NCBI RefSeq assembly: GCF_900187945.1
Contig: NZ_FYEH01000009.1
Location: forward strand, 96,272-160,271
Length of the DNA stretch: 64,000 nt
Direction of reading: 5' to 3'
DNA from: Arboricoccus pini
GTDB taxonomy: Bacteria; Pseudomonadota; Alphaproteobacteria; Geminicoccales; Geminicoccaceae
Shown here one piece after another: positions 37,153 to 45,421 of this stretch. Position numbers and translations under genes: made by a program. A model generated the notes under the pieces. That model saw nothing but the letters and a program-made list of their open reading frames with translations. It was not told the DNA's origin and ran no database searches. The first letter of the stretch is position 1, and every line of letters starts with the position of its first letter.

Positions 37153-37827
37153 TCAAGGGTCGCCCGGCACGCCGTAGCTTGGCGCTTCACTCGGATCGAG
37201 GGCGCGGTCGATATAGGCCTGCATCTGCGGTGCATAGATTTCCCAGGCGAGCGCGAGCGCCTTGATAGGATCTTCCTCGTGCCAATCGACCCGAAGGTCG
37301 ACGAGCGGCCAGGACGTCCTGTCGACAACCAGAAGACCAGCCGAATGCACCGGGCCGGCCTCGCCACCCGCTGCCTGGCCCGCAACCAGTGCGGCAAGCA
37401 GGCGGAAGCCCAGATGGCCCTCGGTCTGGGCAAAGGCACTCACCATGCGGGCAGGCACCTCCGGGTTGGCCAAAAGATTGCCGGCCGCCACGACGTTCTG
37501 GCTCCTGGCGGCCCCATGCGTGCCCAGAGTCTTGGCACCGATATGCACGCCGACACCGCCTTGGCTGTCGACGGCCGTCAGCTGGCGATAGGCGCCGAAA
37601 GGGGTGCTGCGAGCCGCGATCTTGACGGCTTCTTCGGCCGAGGCGCCATGGGCCATGAGATCGAGCATTTGCTGGCCTAGCGCCGGATCGGTGACGTTCT
37701 GCGAAGCGGCCGCGCCCACCTTGGCCCGCGCATGGGCGCAACGGGCGGCTACGGCAGGCGACGACGACGAGACGACCATGCCGAACATGCCGGTACGGGC
37801 ACAGCGGGCGGCGAGCGAGAAGGTCAT
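37153..37827 (-). CDS. DUF1028 family protein
   Basis: Protein of 224 residues with the DUF1028 pattern: MTFSLAARC at the N-terminus, a VVAAGNLLA motif and a C-terminal region with DLRVDWHEEDPI. The family has an Ntn-hydrolase-like fold, unknown chemistry, and is often encoded beside peptidases, RidA proteins and importers. It is the last gene of the HpaB-HpaC-RidA-DUF1028 run, 40 bp after RidA, which suggests an amidase-like or processing role in the same pathway. Confidence 0.85.
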   Translation of the reverse strand: MTFSLAARCARTGMFGMVVSSSSPAVAARCAHARAKVGAAASQNVTDPALGQQMLDLMAHGASAEEAVKIAARSTPFGAYRQLTAVDSQGGVGVHIGAKTLGTHGAARSQNVVAAGNLLANPEVPARMVSAFAQTEGHLGFRLLAALVAGQAAGGEAGPVHSAGLLVVDRTSWPLVDLRVDWHEEDPIKALALAWEIYAPQMQAYIDRALDPSEAPSYGVPGDP

Positions 37828-37867
37828 GCGAAGCCCAATTCAGGACAGCCGGTTCAAGACGGTCAGT

Positions 37868-38278
37868 TCACGACGGTATGACGGCGGTGACGTCGACCTC
37901 GACGACCCATTCGGGTCGTGCCAGGGCCTGGACAACGAGGCCAGTGAACACCGGATGGACACCCTTAAACCATTGGCCGAGCTCGCGGTAGACGGCCTCG
38001 CGGTAGCGGATGTCCGTAAGGTAGACGACGACCTTGCAGACATGCGCCAGTTCGGAGCCGCTTTCCTCCAGCAGCAGCTTGACGTTCTCCATGGCTTTCC
38101 GCGCCTGGCCACCTGGGTCGCCCACGGCGACATTCTCGCGCGTGTCCAGATCCTGCGCCACCTGGCCGCGCAGATAGACGGTATTGCCGGCAATGACGGC
38201 CTGCGCCAGATCGTTGTCGAGCCGCTGCTCGGGGTAGGTATCCTTGGTGTTGAATGGCCGGATGCGCTTGTGGATCAA
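37868..38278 (-). CDS. RidA/YjgF-family protein lacking the catalytic Arg
   Basis: RidA-fold protein of 136 residues (VYLRGQVAQD, AMENVKLLLEE, VVEVDVTAVIP). Canonical RidA imine deaminases have an Arg in the P-A-R-S/T segment; here the segment is HPVFTGLVV, so that Arg is absent. It probably belongs to a Rid subgroup with another activity; aminomuconate deaminases of aminophenol pathways also fall in the RidA superfamily. It lies 38 bp downstream of the flavin reductase, within a catabolic gene run. Confidence 0.85.
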   Translation of the reverse strand: MIHKRIRPFNTKDTYPEQRLDNDLAQAVIAGNTVYLRGQVAQDLDTRENVAVGDPGGQARKAMENVKLLLEESGSELAHVCKVVVYLTDIRYREAVYRELGQWFKGVHPVFTGLVVQALARPEWVVEVDVTAVIPS

Positions 38279-38316
38279 GGAACTTACTCCCGAAAAATGA
38301 CGATGAGGTTAAAAGA

Positions 38317-38820
38317 TCAGGCGGCGCGCTGGAGGCGATGATAGGCGCGGTCGCTGTAGAGGAGAGGGCTGGCGCTGGTCTGGGTCGCAACGGCAATGAT
38401 ACGGCCGGCGACGATCCGGTGCGTGCCAAAGGCGTAGCTCTCGACCAGCGCGCAGTCGAATCCGCAAAGGGCGCCCTCCAGCAAGGGGACGCTGCTAGCC
38501 AGGCTGTACCATGAACCGGCGCCGAACCGGTCCTCCTTGAAGGCTGGCAGGAAGCCCGCGAAGGCCTCGGCGACCTGATGCTGTCCGTGGGCCAGAACGC
38601 TGGCACCGAAGACCCCATTGGCCAAAATCGAGGGCAAGGTGCTGCTGGCCTCGTGAACGCAAAAGAGCACCGAAGGTGGCTCCAGCGAGAGCGAGGAAAA
38701 GCTGGACACGGTGAGGCCCGCCCGGCCGGCCGCACCCTCCGTCGTAATGACCGTGACGCCCGAGGCCATGAGGCGCATGGCATTCTTGACGACGGCCGGA
38801 TCAAGGGCGGCCTCAGCCAA
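38317..38820 (-). CDS. Flavin reductase, HpaC-like
   Basis: NAD(P)H:flavin oxidoreductase of 167 residues that would supply reduced flavin to the neighbouring monooxygenase. Features are MRLMASGVTVITT, GLTVSSFSSLSLEPP with the flavin-binding Ser region, and GTHRIVAGRI. The gene overlaps the 3' end of the HpaB-like gene by 8 bases. It may also serve the three LLM-type monooxygenases in the window, which lack adjacent reductases. Confidence 0.88.
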   Translation of the reverse strand: MAEAALDPAVVKNAMRLMASGVTVITTEGAAGRAGLTVSSFSSLSLEPPSVLFCVHEASSTLPSILANGVFGASVLAHGQHQVAEAFAGFLPAFKEDRFGAGSWYSLASSVPLLEGALCGFDCALVESYAFGTHRIVAGRIIAVATQTSASPLLYSDRAYHRLQRAA

Positions 38821-40258
38821 GAATGTTCTCCGAAAGGCCGGCCGATTTGCGCACGAAATCCAGCGGGCCCTTGAAGTCGAAGCTGTGATAGACGGCGTTC
38901 AGGTGGTTGAAATGCGGCGCCTGCGCGAATTGTACAAACGTCAGGCGATGTCCCGCATAATCGGAATTCAGGAGATCGCGGGCGAAAGCCAGCAGCTTGC
39001 GTCGATCCTCGGCCGACCACTGGTCGTTGAGCGTATAGAATTTCTTCAACCAGGCGCCGGATTCCTCGGCGGCAAAGGAAGCGGCGTTGGGCGTGACGCA
39101 GATCTGACCGCCGCAGAGCTCGCGCGCGATATGCATCATCTGCGGCAGGTTGGAGCAAGCGAAGACGCGGCCGGCATAGAGCATCGACTGATGCGGCATG
39201 AGCAGGCCGCCGGGGCTCTCTTGCGCCGCGGCGATCGAGGCCGTCAGATGGGCGTTGATGCCCTCGCGGTAGCAGACGAGGTCGGCGAGCTTCGCCTTGA
39301 CGGCGTCCAGCTTGTCGAGGCCGGTCTGCCTTGCATTCCACATGGCGGCACCGATCAGCATGTCGGCCACGTAGAGAAGCCGGTGCACATAGGGGAAGGC
39401 GCTGTAGCGGTGCAGGGTCGAACGGATGAACTGGGCCGCCTTGGTATGGCGGTAGAAGAAGACGTCCTCCCACGGGATAAGGACGTCATCGAAGATCACG
39501 AGGGCTTCGACCTCGTCGAACTTGTTGGCGAGCGGGTAATCCTCCGCGCTGCCGCGCCCGGCAAAGCCCGATCGGCAGATATGCTTCACGCCGGGAGCAC
39601 CCATCTTGACGATACAGCCAAGCGCATAGTCGGAGAGCTTGTCATTCACCCAGGCACCAAAGGTGGGCTTGAGAAAGGCCTGGTCGGCATAGGCAGCGGC
39701 CGTCTCGTATTTGGCGCCGCGGATGACGATGCCGGCATCGGTCTCCCGCACAACCCGAACCATCATGTCGGGATCCTGGTCTTGCGGCGGACGGGATCGG
39801 TCCCCTTTGGGGTCGGTGTTGGCCGAGACGTGGAAAATGTCGTTGTCGAAGACGGCTTTAATGTGACGATCGATATTGGCATCGAAACGGGAATCGATCT
39901 CGCTCAAAACGTCGCGGCCATCCATGAGCGACCACATCTCGCCCACGGTTTCGTCGCCCACGCGGGTGACGACCCCGCCAATGTCGTTCATCACCAGATC
40001 GACAGCTCGGACCTTGTCTTGCCAGTCCTGCTGCTGGCGGGGCGGACGGTAAAAGATTGAATTGCGCTCCTGCCCGTCCTGATAGGTCAAAGCCGAGGCA
40101 TAGCGTTCCTCGTGCGCCATGTCGTACATGCGCGCCCGGATATCGACGATCGGCTTAAAGGCTGGATGCGTCGTCACGTCCTTGACGCGTTCGCCATCGA
40201 TCCAGATTTCGCGCCCGTCGCGCAAACCTTCGCGATATGTCTGGCCGGTCCGCAGCAT
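38813..40258 (-). CDS. HpaB-family flavin-dependent monooxygenase, oxygenase component
   Basis: Oxygenase of 481 residues in the 4-hydroxyphenylacetate 3-hydroxylase family, with an acyl-CoA-dehydrogenase-like fold. Family features include RTGQTYREGLRDGREIW, HVSANTDPKGDRS, GIVIRGAK and the C-terminal ELCGGQICVTPN block. The family hydroxylates phenols, chlorophenols and pyrrole carboxylates; this member is too diverged for a substrate call. Operon partners are the flavin reductase, a RidA-like protein and a DUF1028 protein, which would suit a nitrogen-bearing aromatic such as an aminophenol or hydroxypyridine. That is an inference. Confidence 0.87.
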   Translation of the reverse strand: MLRTGQTYREGLRDGREIWIDGERVKDVTTHPAFKPIVDIRARMYDMAHEERYASALTYQDGQERNSIFYRPPRQQQDWQDKVRAVDLVMNDIGGVVTRVGDETVGEMWSLMDGRDVLSEIDSRFDANIDRHIKAVFDNDIFHVSANTDPKGDRSRPPQDQDPDMMVRVVRETDAGIVIRGAKYETAAAYADQAFLKPTFGAWVNDKLSDYALGCIVKMGAPGVKHICRSGFAGRGSAEDYPLANKFDEVEALVIFDDVLIPWEDVFFYRHTKAAQFIRSTLHRYSAFPYVHRLLYVADMLIGAAMWNARQTGLDKLDAVKAKLADLVCYREGINAHLTASIAAAQESPGGLLMPHQSMLYAGRVFACSNLPQMMHIARELCGGQICVTPNAASFAAEESGAWLKKFYTLNDQWSAEDRRKLLAFARDLLNSDYAGHRLTFVQFAQAPHFNHLNAVYHSFDFKGPLDFVRKSAGLSENILG

Positions 40259-40557
40259 CGCCGCTCCAATCTCTTCCTGTCGAACGCATGGTGCGTCGCG
40301 GGGACCGCCGGGTAAAATAGTAATTTCTGGGCATTGGAATAGCGCGAACCGATCGAAACATTCTGTCTGCTGCCGGGCAATACTTCGAGAGGCTGTTGTC
40401 CGCGCCGGTTCGGATTATGCATTACTCATTATGCCTAAATCCGCGCCAGATAATTATCTTTGCTCCAAGATAGTTTTTTTATCCTTTTCTCAGTCGGTCC
40501 ATGTGAAATGATCGCTCATAGATGGAGTGGGATCCAACCGCCCAGAGAAGGAATGCC
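40259..40557. promoter_or_regulatory. Divergent promoter region, AT-rich
   Basis: This 299-bp region separates the minus-strand HpaB-like gene from the plus-strand aldolase gene. The part from 40420 to 40500 is much richer in A and T than its surroundings. It contains the 12-bp perfect palindrome AGATAATTATCT (40448-40459) and a direct repeat ATTATGC about 40417-40435. These are operator candidates; no regulator gene adjoins. Confidence 0.45.
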
Positions 40558-41316
40558 ATGGCAGAGCCCGCCTTCGCCCCCCGCATGGACATGAACGAGC
40601 GCCAGCTTCGCATCGACCTCGCCGCGGCCTTCCGCCTGGTCGTCCGCGAGGGCTGGCACGAAGCCGTGGCCAATCATTTCAGCGTGGCGCTCTCGGCCGA
40701 TGGGCACCGCTTCCTCCTCAACCCGCAATGGGTGCATTTCGCCACCTTGCGCGCGAGCGATCTCGTGCTCCTCGATGCCGGCATGTTGGACGAGGGCGGC
40801 CTGCCCGCCAACATCGATGCCACGGCCTGGACTATCCACGGGACGATGCATGCGAAGCTGCCGCAGGCGCGCTGCATCCTGCATCTGCACCCGCCCTATG
40901 CCACGGCCCTCTCCTGCCTGGCCGATCCCGACATCAAGCCGATCGACCAGACGACGGCGCGCTTCTTTCGCCGCCTGGCGATCGATCTCGACTATGGCGG
41001 CATGGCGGACGAGATGGCCGAGGGCCTGCGCCTGGTGCAGGCCATGGGCGACAAGCGCACGATGATGATGGGCAATCACGGCGTGCTGGCGACCGGGGAG
41101 ACCGTGGCCGAGGCCTTCGACAGCCTCTATCATCTGGAACGAGCCTGTCGCACCTTGATGCTGGCCTATGCCAGTGGCAAGCCCTTGAACGTGTTGGGCG
41201 ACGAAGTCGCCGAGAAGACGGCGCGGAGCTGGGACCACATGCCGGGCTGGGCCGAGGCGCATTTCGCGCAGATGAAGCGGCTTCTCGATCGTGACGAGCC
41301 GGATTATGCCGACTAG
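40558..41316 (+). CDS. Class II aldolase/adducin family protein
   Basis: Zinc-dependent class II aldolase-like protein of 252 residues. The start at 40558 has AGAGAAGGA upstream. Metal-ligand histidines are in HLHPPYAT (HxH) and GNHGVL; the EAVANHFS and TAWTIHGTMH blocks are typical. The fold supports retro-aldol or decarboxylation chemistry. It is followed 56 bp later by an LLM monooxygenase gene; the same pair, with clearly similar proteins, recurs at 56309-58432 in reversed order. The pair is probably functional: oxygenation followed by C-C cleavage or decarboxylation. Confidence 0.88.
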   Translation: MAEPAFAPRMDMNERQLRIDLAAAFRLVVREGWHEAVANHFSVALSADGHRFLLNPQWVHFATLRASDLVLLDAGMLDEGGLPANIDATAWTIHGTMHAKLPQARCILHLHPPYATALSCLADPDIKPIDQTTARFFRRLAIDLDYGGMADEMAEGLRLVQAMGDKRTMMMGNHGVLATGETVAEAFDSLYHLERACRTLMLAYASGKPLNVLGDEVAEKTARSWDHMPGWAEAHFAQMKRLLDRDEPDYAD

Positions 41317-41372
41317 CCCTGTGCCTCGCCACCTTTTCCTTTCATTCAAGAGCCCAGCCGGAAAGTCTACTT

Positions 41373-42734
41373 ATGATCGCGCCGCGCCAGATCAAGCTTG
41401 CCCTCATGATGCAAGAAACGGGAGGTGTTCATCCGGCCTCCTGGCTCCACCCCAAGGCTAAGCTCGGTGCCGCCAACGACATCGACTATTATCGGACGAT
41501 GGCGCAGACGGCGGAAAAGGCGCTTTTTGATCTCTTCTTCATCGCCGACACGCCGGCCGCCCGGATCGACGATCTACATGCATGGAGCCGGTATCCGCTC
41601 TTCATGAACGTTTTCGAGCCAACGACGCTCCTGGCGGCGGTCGCTGGCAGCACGTCCAGGATCGGGCTCGGGGCCACTTCGACGACGACCTATAACGAGC
41701 CCTACAATGTCGCTCGTCAGTTCGCCTCGCTCGACCATATCAGCCATGGCCGCGCCGGCTGGAACGTCGTGACGTCGGCCAACAAATACGTGGCCCCCAA
41801 TTTCGGCGAGCCCGATCTGCCGCCGCATGCCGAGCGCTATGCGCGAGCGCGCGATTTCGTCCACCTCGTCCAGAAGCTCTGGGACAGCTGGGAGGACGAT
41901 GCCTTCATCCGCGACCGGGCCAGCGGGCGCTATTTCGATCCGAGCAAGCTCCATCCCATCCACCACCAGGGCACGCATTTCAAGCTGGACGGCGCCCTCA
42001 ACATCGCCCGTACGCCGCAGGGCCAGCCGGTCATCATCCAGGCGGGAGCATCGGAAGTAGGCCGAGAGCTGGCGGCCGAGACCGCCGAGCTCGTCTTCGG
42101 CACCGCGACCACGCTCGACGACGCCAAGGCCTTTTATGGCGACTTGAAGAAACGCATGGCGAAGTTCGGCCGGTCGCCGGATGCCATGCGTATCCTGACC
42201 GGCTGCGGCGTGATGCTAGGTGAGAGTGCTGAGGAAGCCGAGGCCAAGTATCTGGAGTTGCAAAACCTCGTCCATCCCGATGTCGGCCGCTTCTTCCTCT
42301 CCAATGATCTTGAAACCGACCTCAGCGACCTGCCGCTGGACGAGCCCATCCCCAAGGAGCGCCTGCCGACGACGGCAAAGTATCACCGTGCCTATTTCGA
42401 GCAGATCATCGCCACGATCGAGAGGGACAATCCCACACTGCGCCAGCTTTATCTGAGCTATGAGCGCGGGCGGAAGACCTTCAAGGGCACGTCGGCCCAG
42501 GTGGCCGACCTCATGCAGGAATGGTTCGAGGGTGAGGGTGCCGACGGATTCATGATGATCTTTCCACTGCTGCCCTCCTGTCTTGAAGAGTTCACGGCCG
42601 GTGTCGTTCCCGAACTGCAGCGCCGCGGCCTCTTTCGCACTGCTTATGAGGGCATGACGCTGCGGGAGAATCTAGGCCTGCCTCGGCCGGCCAATCGCTT
42701 CGCGGCCAAGCCGGCCGAGCTGGCGGCGGAATAA
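41373..42734 (+). CDS. LLM-class FMN-dependent monooxygenase, NtaA/SnaA family
   Basis: Luciferase-like flavin monooxygenase of 453 residues. Landmarks are GLGATSTTTYNEPYNVAR, LDHISHGRAGWNVVTS and IIQAGASEVGRELAAE. It uses FMNH2 from a separate reductase and inserts oxygen next to C-N or C-S bonds in known relatives. It is coupled with the class II aldolase gene upstream. The C-terminus (EGMTLRENLG) resembles that of the nic-cluster homologue (AGSTLRENL) and the one at 56309. Confidence 0.87.
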   Translation: MIAPRQIKLALMMQETGGVHPASWLHPKAKLGAANDIDYYRTMAQTAEKALFDLFFIADTPAARIDDLHAWSRYPLFMNVFEPTTLLAAVAGSTSRIGLGATSTTTYNEPYNVARQFASLDHISHGRAGWNVVTSANKYVAPNFGEPDLPPHAERYARARDFVHLVQKLWDSWEDDAFIRDRASGRYFDPSKLHPIHHQGTHFKLDGALNIARTPQGQPVIIQAGASEVGRELAAETAELVFGTATTLDDAKAFYGDLKKRMAKFGRSPDAMRILTGCGVMLGESAEEAEAKYLELQNLVHPDVGRFFLSNDLETDLSDLPLDEPIPKERLPTTAKYHRAYFEQIIATIERDNPTLRQLYLSYERGRKTFKGTSAQVADLMQEWFEGEGADGFMMIFPLLPSCLEEFTAGVVPELQRRGLFRTAYEGMTLRENLGLPRPANRFAAKPAELAAE

Positions 42735-42748
42735 CGACCTGAAATCAG

Positions 42749-42768
42749 ATATAAAGATATCCTTATAT
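42749..42768. promoter_or_regulatory. Palindromic operator upstream of metE, SahR-like
   Basis: ATATAAAGATATCCTTATAT is a 20-base inverted repeat with one mismatched pair. It sits directly upstream of a -35 box TTGACG (42772-42777), whose expected transcription start falls near 42805, the first base of the cobalamin riboswitch. Position and sequence style suit an ArsR-type SAH-responsive regulator of methionine genes in Proteobacteria; that assignment is from memory of such motifs and not proven. Confidence 0.5.
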
Positions 42769-42804
42769 TTCTTGACGACTGCACCCACCTCAGCCTAACC
42801 TGCC

Positions 42805-42994
42805 GGCGTCGTGGTTCTCGGCTGGTGTCCGTATCGGTCGAGCTAAGAGGGAATCCGGTGCGCCTTCGGGTCAGGCCGGAACTGCCCCCGCAACTGTGAG
42901 CGGCGAGCGGTCATCCAAGAAGTGCCACTGGGCGTTTCCCGGGAAGGCTGGATGATCGCGTCGACCCGCAAGTCAGGAGACCTGCCACGTCGAC
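42805..42994 (+). promoter_or_regulatory. Cobalamin (B12) riboswitch controlling metE
   Basis: Conserved blocks occur in order: GGGAATCCGGTGCG, GGCCGGAACTGCCCCCGCAA, CTGTGAGCGG, GCCACTGG, GGGAAGGC and GACCCGCAAGTCAGGAGACC. The closing helix pairs GTCGTGG near the 5' end with CCACGTCGAC at the 3' end. It would switch off the B12-independent methionine synthase when adenosylcobalamin is plentiful. Confidence 0.96.
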
Positions 42995-43076
42995 ATACGT
43001 TCCCTGGGCGGGGTGTCCCGGTGGGCTGCTGGCAGAGGGGACTTTACAGCTCCTGCTCGCGGCCGCTTGGCCTTTG

Positions 43077-43096
43077 CCCCAAGCACGCGATTGGGG
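43077..43096 (+). promoter_or_regulatory. Ribosome-site-masking hairpin before metE
   Basis: CCCCAA (43077-43082), 8-base loop, TTGGGG (43091-43096), five bases before the metE ATG at 43102. The 3' arm holds the only purine-rich ribosome site, so the helix probably forms the translational expression platform of the B12 riboswitch. Confidence 0.55.
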
Positions 43097-43101
43097 TTTC
43101 C

Positions 43102-45405
43102 ATGAACGATTCAACCTCCTTGCCGACAGCCACGCTGGGCGTGCCACGGATGGGTCCGCGCCGTGAGTTGAAGCAGGCGCTCGAGCGTCACTGGACCGGC
43201 GCATCGTCCGACGCTGAGCTGCTGGACGCGGCAGCGGCACTCAGGGCCGCGCACTGGGCGCGCCAGCATGCCCAGGGAATAACCAGAATTCCGGTGGGCG
43301 ATTTCTCGCTCTACGACCACGTCCTCGATCTTAGCATGATGGTGGGGGTCCTGCCGACGGCGCATGCGGCAGCCGAGCTCCCGCCGCTCGAGACTTACTT
43401 CGCCCTCGCCCGGGGACGCCAGGGCCGGCCGGGGCTGCCAGCCCTCGAGATGACCAAGTGGTTCGATACGAACTATCATTATCTCGTGCCGGAGTTCGCG
43501 CCGGGCCAAAGCTTTAAGCCCGGCCCCAACAAGGTCCTGGCCGAATTCCTCGAGGCCAGGGCGCTTGGCTATCGAACGCGGCCGGTCCTCCTTGGCCCCG
43601 TCACCTATCTAAAGCTCGGCAAGGGCGAGAGCGACCCGCTCCGCCTCCTGGATGGCCTCCTTCCGGTCTATGTGCATCTGCTCCGTCAACTGGCCGAGGC
43701 CGGGGCCGACGAGGTGCAGATCGACGAACCTTGGCTTGTCATGGACGCGGATGAGGCCACGCAGCAGGCCTATGTCAGCGCCTATGGCCGGCTGGCCCGC
43801 GAACTGCCGGGCCTCGAACTCATGCTGACGACGTATTTTGGCGAGCTCGGTGACAATCTCGAGACGGCCCTGGCCCTGCCCGTCAGCGGCCTGCATCTCG
43901 ATCTTTCGCGAGCCCCCCATCAGCTCGACCAGGTGCTCCGCCACGCCCGGCCGGACCACAAGCTCTCGTTGGGCGTGATCGACGGGCGCAATGTCTGGCG
44001 CGCCGATCTCTCGGGCCTTCTGGACCGGCTCGAGCCCGTTCGCGATCGGCTCGGACCCGAGCGGCTCGTCATCGCCAGCTCGTGCTCGTTGCTGCACGTG
44101 CCGACCGACCTCGACCTCGAGACCGATCTCGATCCTGATCTCAAGGGCTGGCTCGCCTTCGCGGTGCAGAAAATGGGCGAGCTCGCCATCCTCGGACGCG
44201 GCCTCGCACTTGGCCGGGAGGCCGTACGGGCGGAGCTGGCAGAGACCGACAAAGCCCTGGCGGGAAGGCAAAGCTCGGCCAAGGTCAACGATCCCTCGGT
44301 GGCCAGCCGTGTAAGCGGACTTGATGCCACCATGGCCGAGCGCCGGAGCCCCTATGCCGCGAGGCGCCAGCTGCAGCGGGCAGCGTTGCGGCTGCCGCCC
44401 TTCCCGACGACGACGATCGGCTCTTTTCCACAAACGGCCGAATTGCGCCAGGCGCGAGCACGGCACGCCAAGGGCGCCATGACTGATGCCGACTATGCGG
44501 ACTTCCTTGAGGCCATGACGGTCGAGGCGGTCCGCTGGCAGGAGGAAATCGGCATCGACGTGCTGGTCCATGGCGAGTTCGAACGCAACGACATGGTGCA
44601 GTATTTCGGCGAGCGACTGCAGGGCTATGCCTTCACAGCTCATGGATGGGTGCAGAGCTACGGGTCGCGCTATGTCCGGCCGCCGGTGATCTTCGGCGAC
44701 GTTGGCCGCCCCGAGCCGATGACGGTGCGCTGGTCGAGCTTCGCGCAGTCGCTGACGACGAAGCCTGTGAAGGGCATGCTGACCGGTCCGGTCACCATGC
44801 TGCAATGGTCCTTCGTGCGTGACGACCTACCACGCCAGGCGGTCTGCCGCCAGATCGCCTTGGCTCTTCGCGACGAAGTCTTGGACCTTGAGGCCGCCGG
44901 CATTGGCTGCATCCAGATCGACGAGCCTGCCTTTCGCGAAGGTCTGCCCTTGCGCCGGAAGGACTGGGCCGACTATCTCGCCTGGGCAGTCCAATGCTTC
45001 AAGATCGCGGCGGGCGGCGTCGCCGACAAGACGCAGATCCACACGCATATGTGCTACGCGGAGTTCAACGATATCATCGATTCCATCGCCGCCATGGATG
45101 CCGACGTGATCTCGATCGAGACCTCCCGCTCGCGCATGGAACTCCTAGACGCCTTTGTCGGCTATCGCTATCCGAACGAAATTGGCCCCGGCGTCTACGA
45201 CATCCATTCCCCGCGCGTGCCGGATGCCGACGAGATACGAACGCTCCTCGACAAGGCCCTTTCTAACCTCGCCCCTGAGCAGCTCTGGGTGAATCCCGAT
45301 TGCGGGCTGAAGACGCGCGGCTGGGCGGAGGTTCGGCCAGCCCTTCTCAACATGGTGGCGGCCGCCAAGGCGCTGCGATTGGCGAGCGTACCGAACCGGG
45401 CCTGA
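43102..45405 (+). CDS. metE: Cobalamin-independent methionine synthase MetE
   Basis: Transfers a methyl group from 5-methyltetrahydropteroyltriglutamate to homocysteine. It has 767 residues with the MetE start TLGVPRMGPRRELK and the N-terminal barrel. The C-terminal catalytic barrel carries zinc ligands in THMCYAEF (His and Cys) and in the NPDCGLKTRGW block (Cys), with the FPTTTIGSFPQT segment opening that barrel. ATG 43102 is preferred over the in-frame start at 42922, which lies within the riboswitch. The presence of a B12 riboswitch implies that the cell also has, or imports for, MetH. Confidence 0.96.
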   Translation: MNDSTSLPTATLGVPRMGPRRELKQALERHWTGASSDAELLDAAAALRAAHWARQHAQGITRIPVGDFSLYDHVLDLSMMVGVLPTAHAAAELPPLETYFALARGRQGRPGLPALEMTKWFDTNYHYLVPEFAPGQSFKPGPNKVLAEFLEARALGYRTRPVLLGPVTYLKLGKGESDPLRLLDGLLPVYVHLLRQLAEAGADEVQIDEPWLVMDADEATQQAYVSAYGRLARELPGLELMLTTYFGELGDNLETALALPVSGLHLDLSRAPHQLDQVLRHARPDHKLSLGVIDGRNVWRADLSGLLDRLEPVRDRLGPERLVIASSCSLLHVPTDLDLETDLDPDLKGWLAFAVQKMGELAILGRGLALGREAVRAELAETDKALAGRQSSAKVNDPSVASRVSGLDATMAERRSPYAARRQLQRAALRLPPFPTTTIGSFPQTAELRQARARHAKGAMTDADYADFLEAMTVEAVRWQEEIGIDVLVHGEFERNDMVQYFGERLQGYAFTAHGWVQSYGSRYVRPPVIFGDVGRPEPMTVRWSSFAQSLTTKPVKGMLTGPVTMLQWSFVRDDLPRQAVCRQIALALRDEVLDLEAAGIGCIQIDEPAFREGLPLRRKDWADYLAWAVQCFKIAAGGVADKTQIHTHMCYAEFNDIIDSIAAMDADVISIETSRSRMELLDAFVGYRYPNEIGPGVYDIHSPRVPDADEIRTLLDKALSNLAPEQLWVNPDCGLKTRGWAEVRPALLNMVAAAKALRLASVPNRA

Positions 45406-45421
45406 CAGGAAGGGAGCTACC

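Noticed and set aside
36323..40258. Pyrimidine-degradation (rut) operon
   Set aside because: LLM oxygenases, an isochorismatase, a RidA and a flavin reductase all exist in the window, but they are not contiguous in rut order and the LLM proteins are of NtaA length and type, not RutA.
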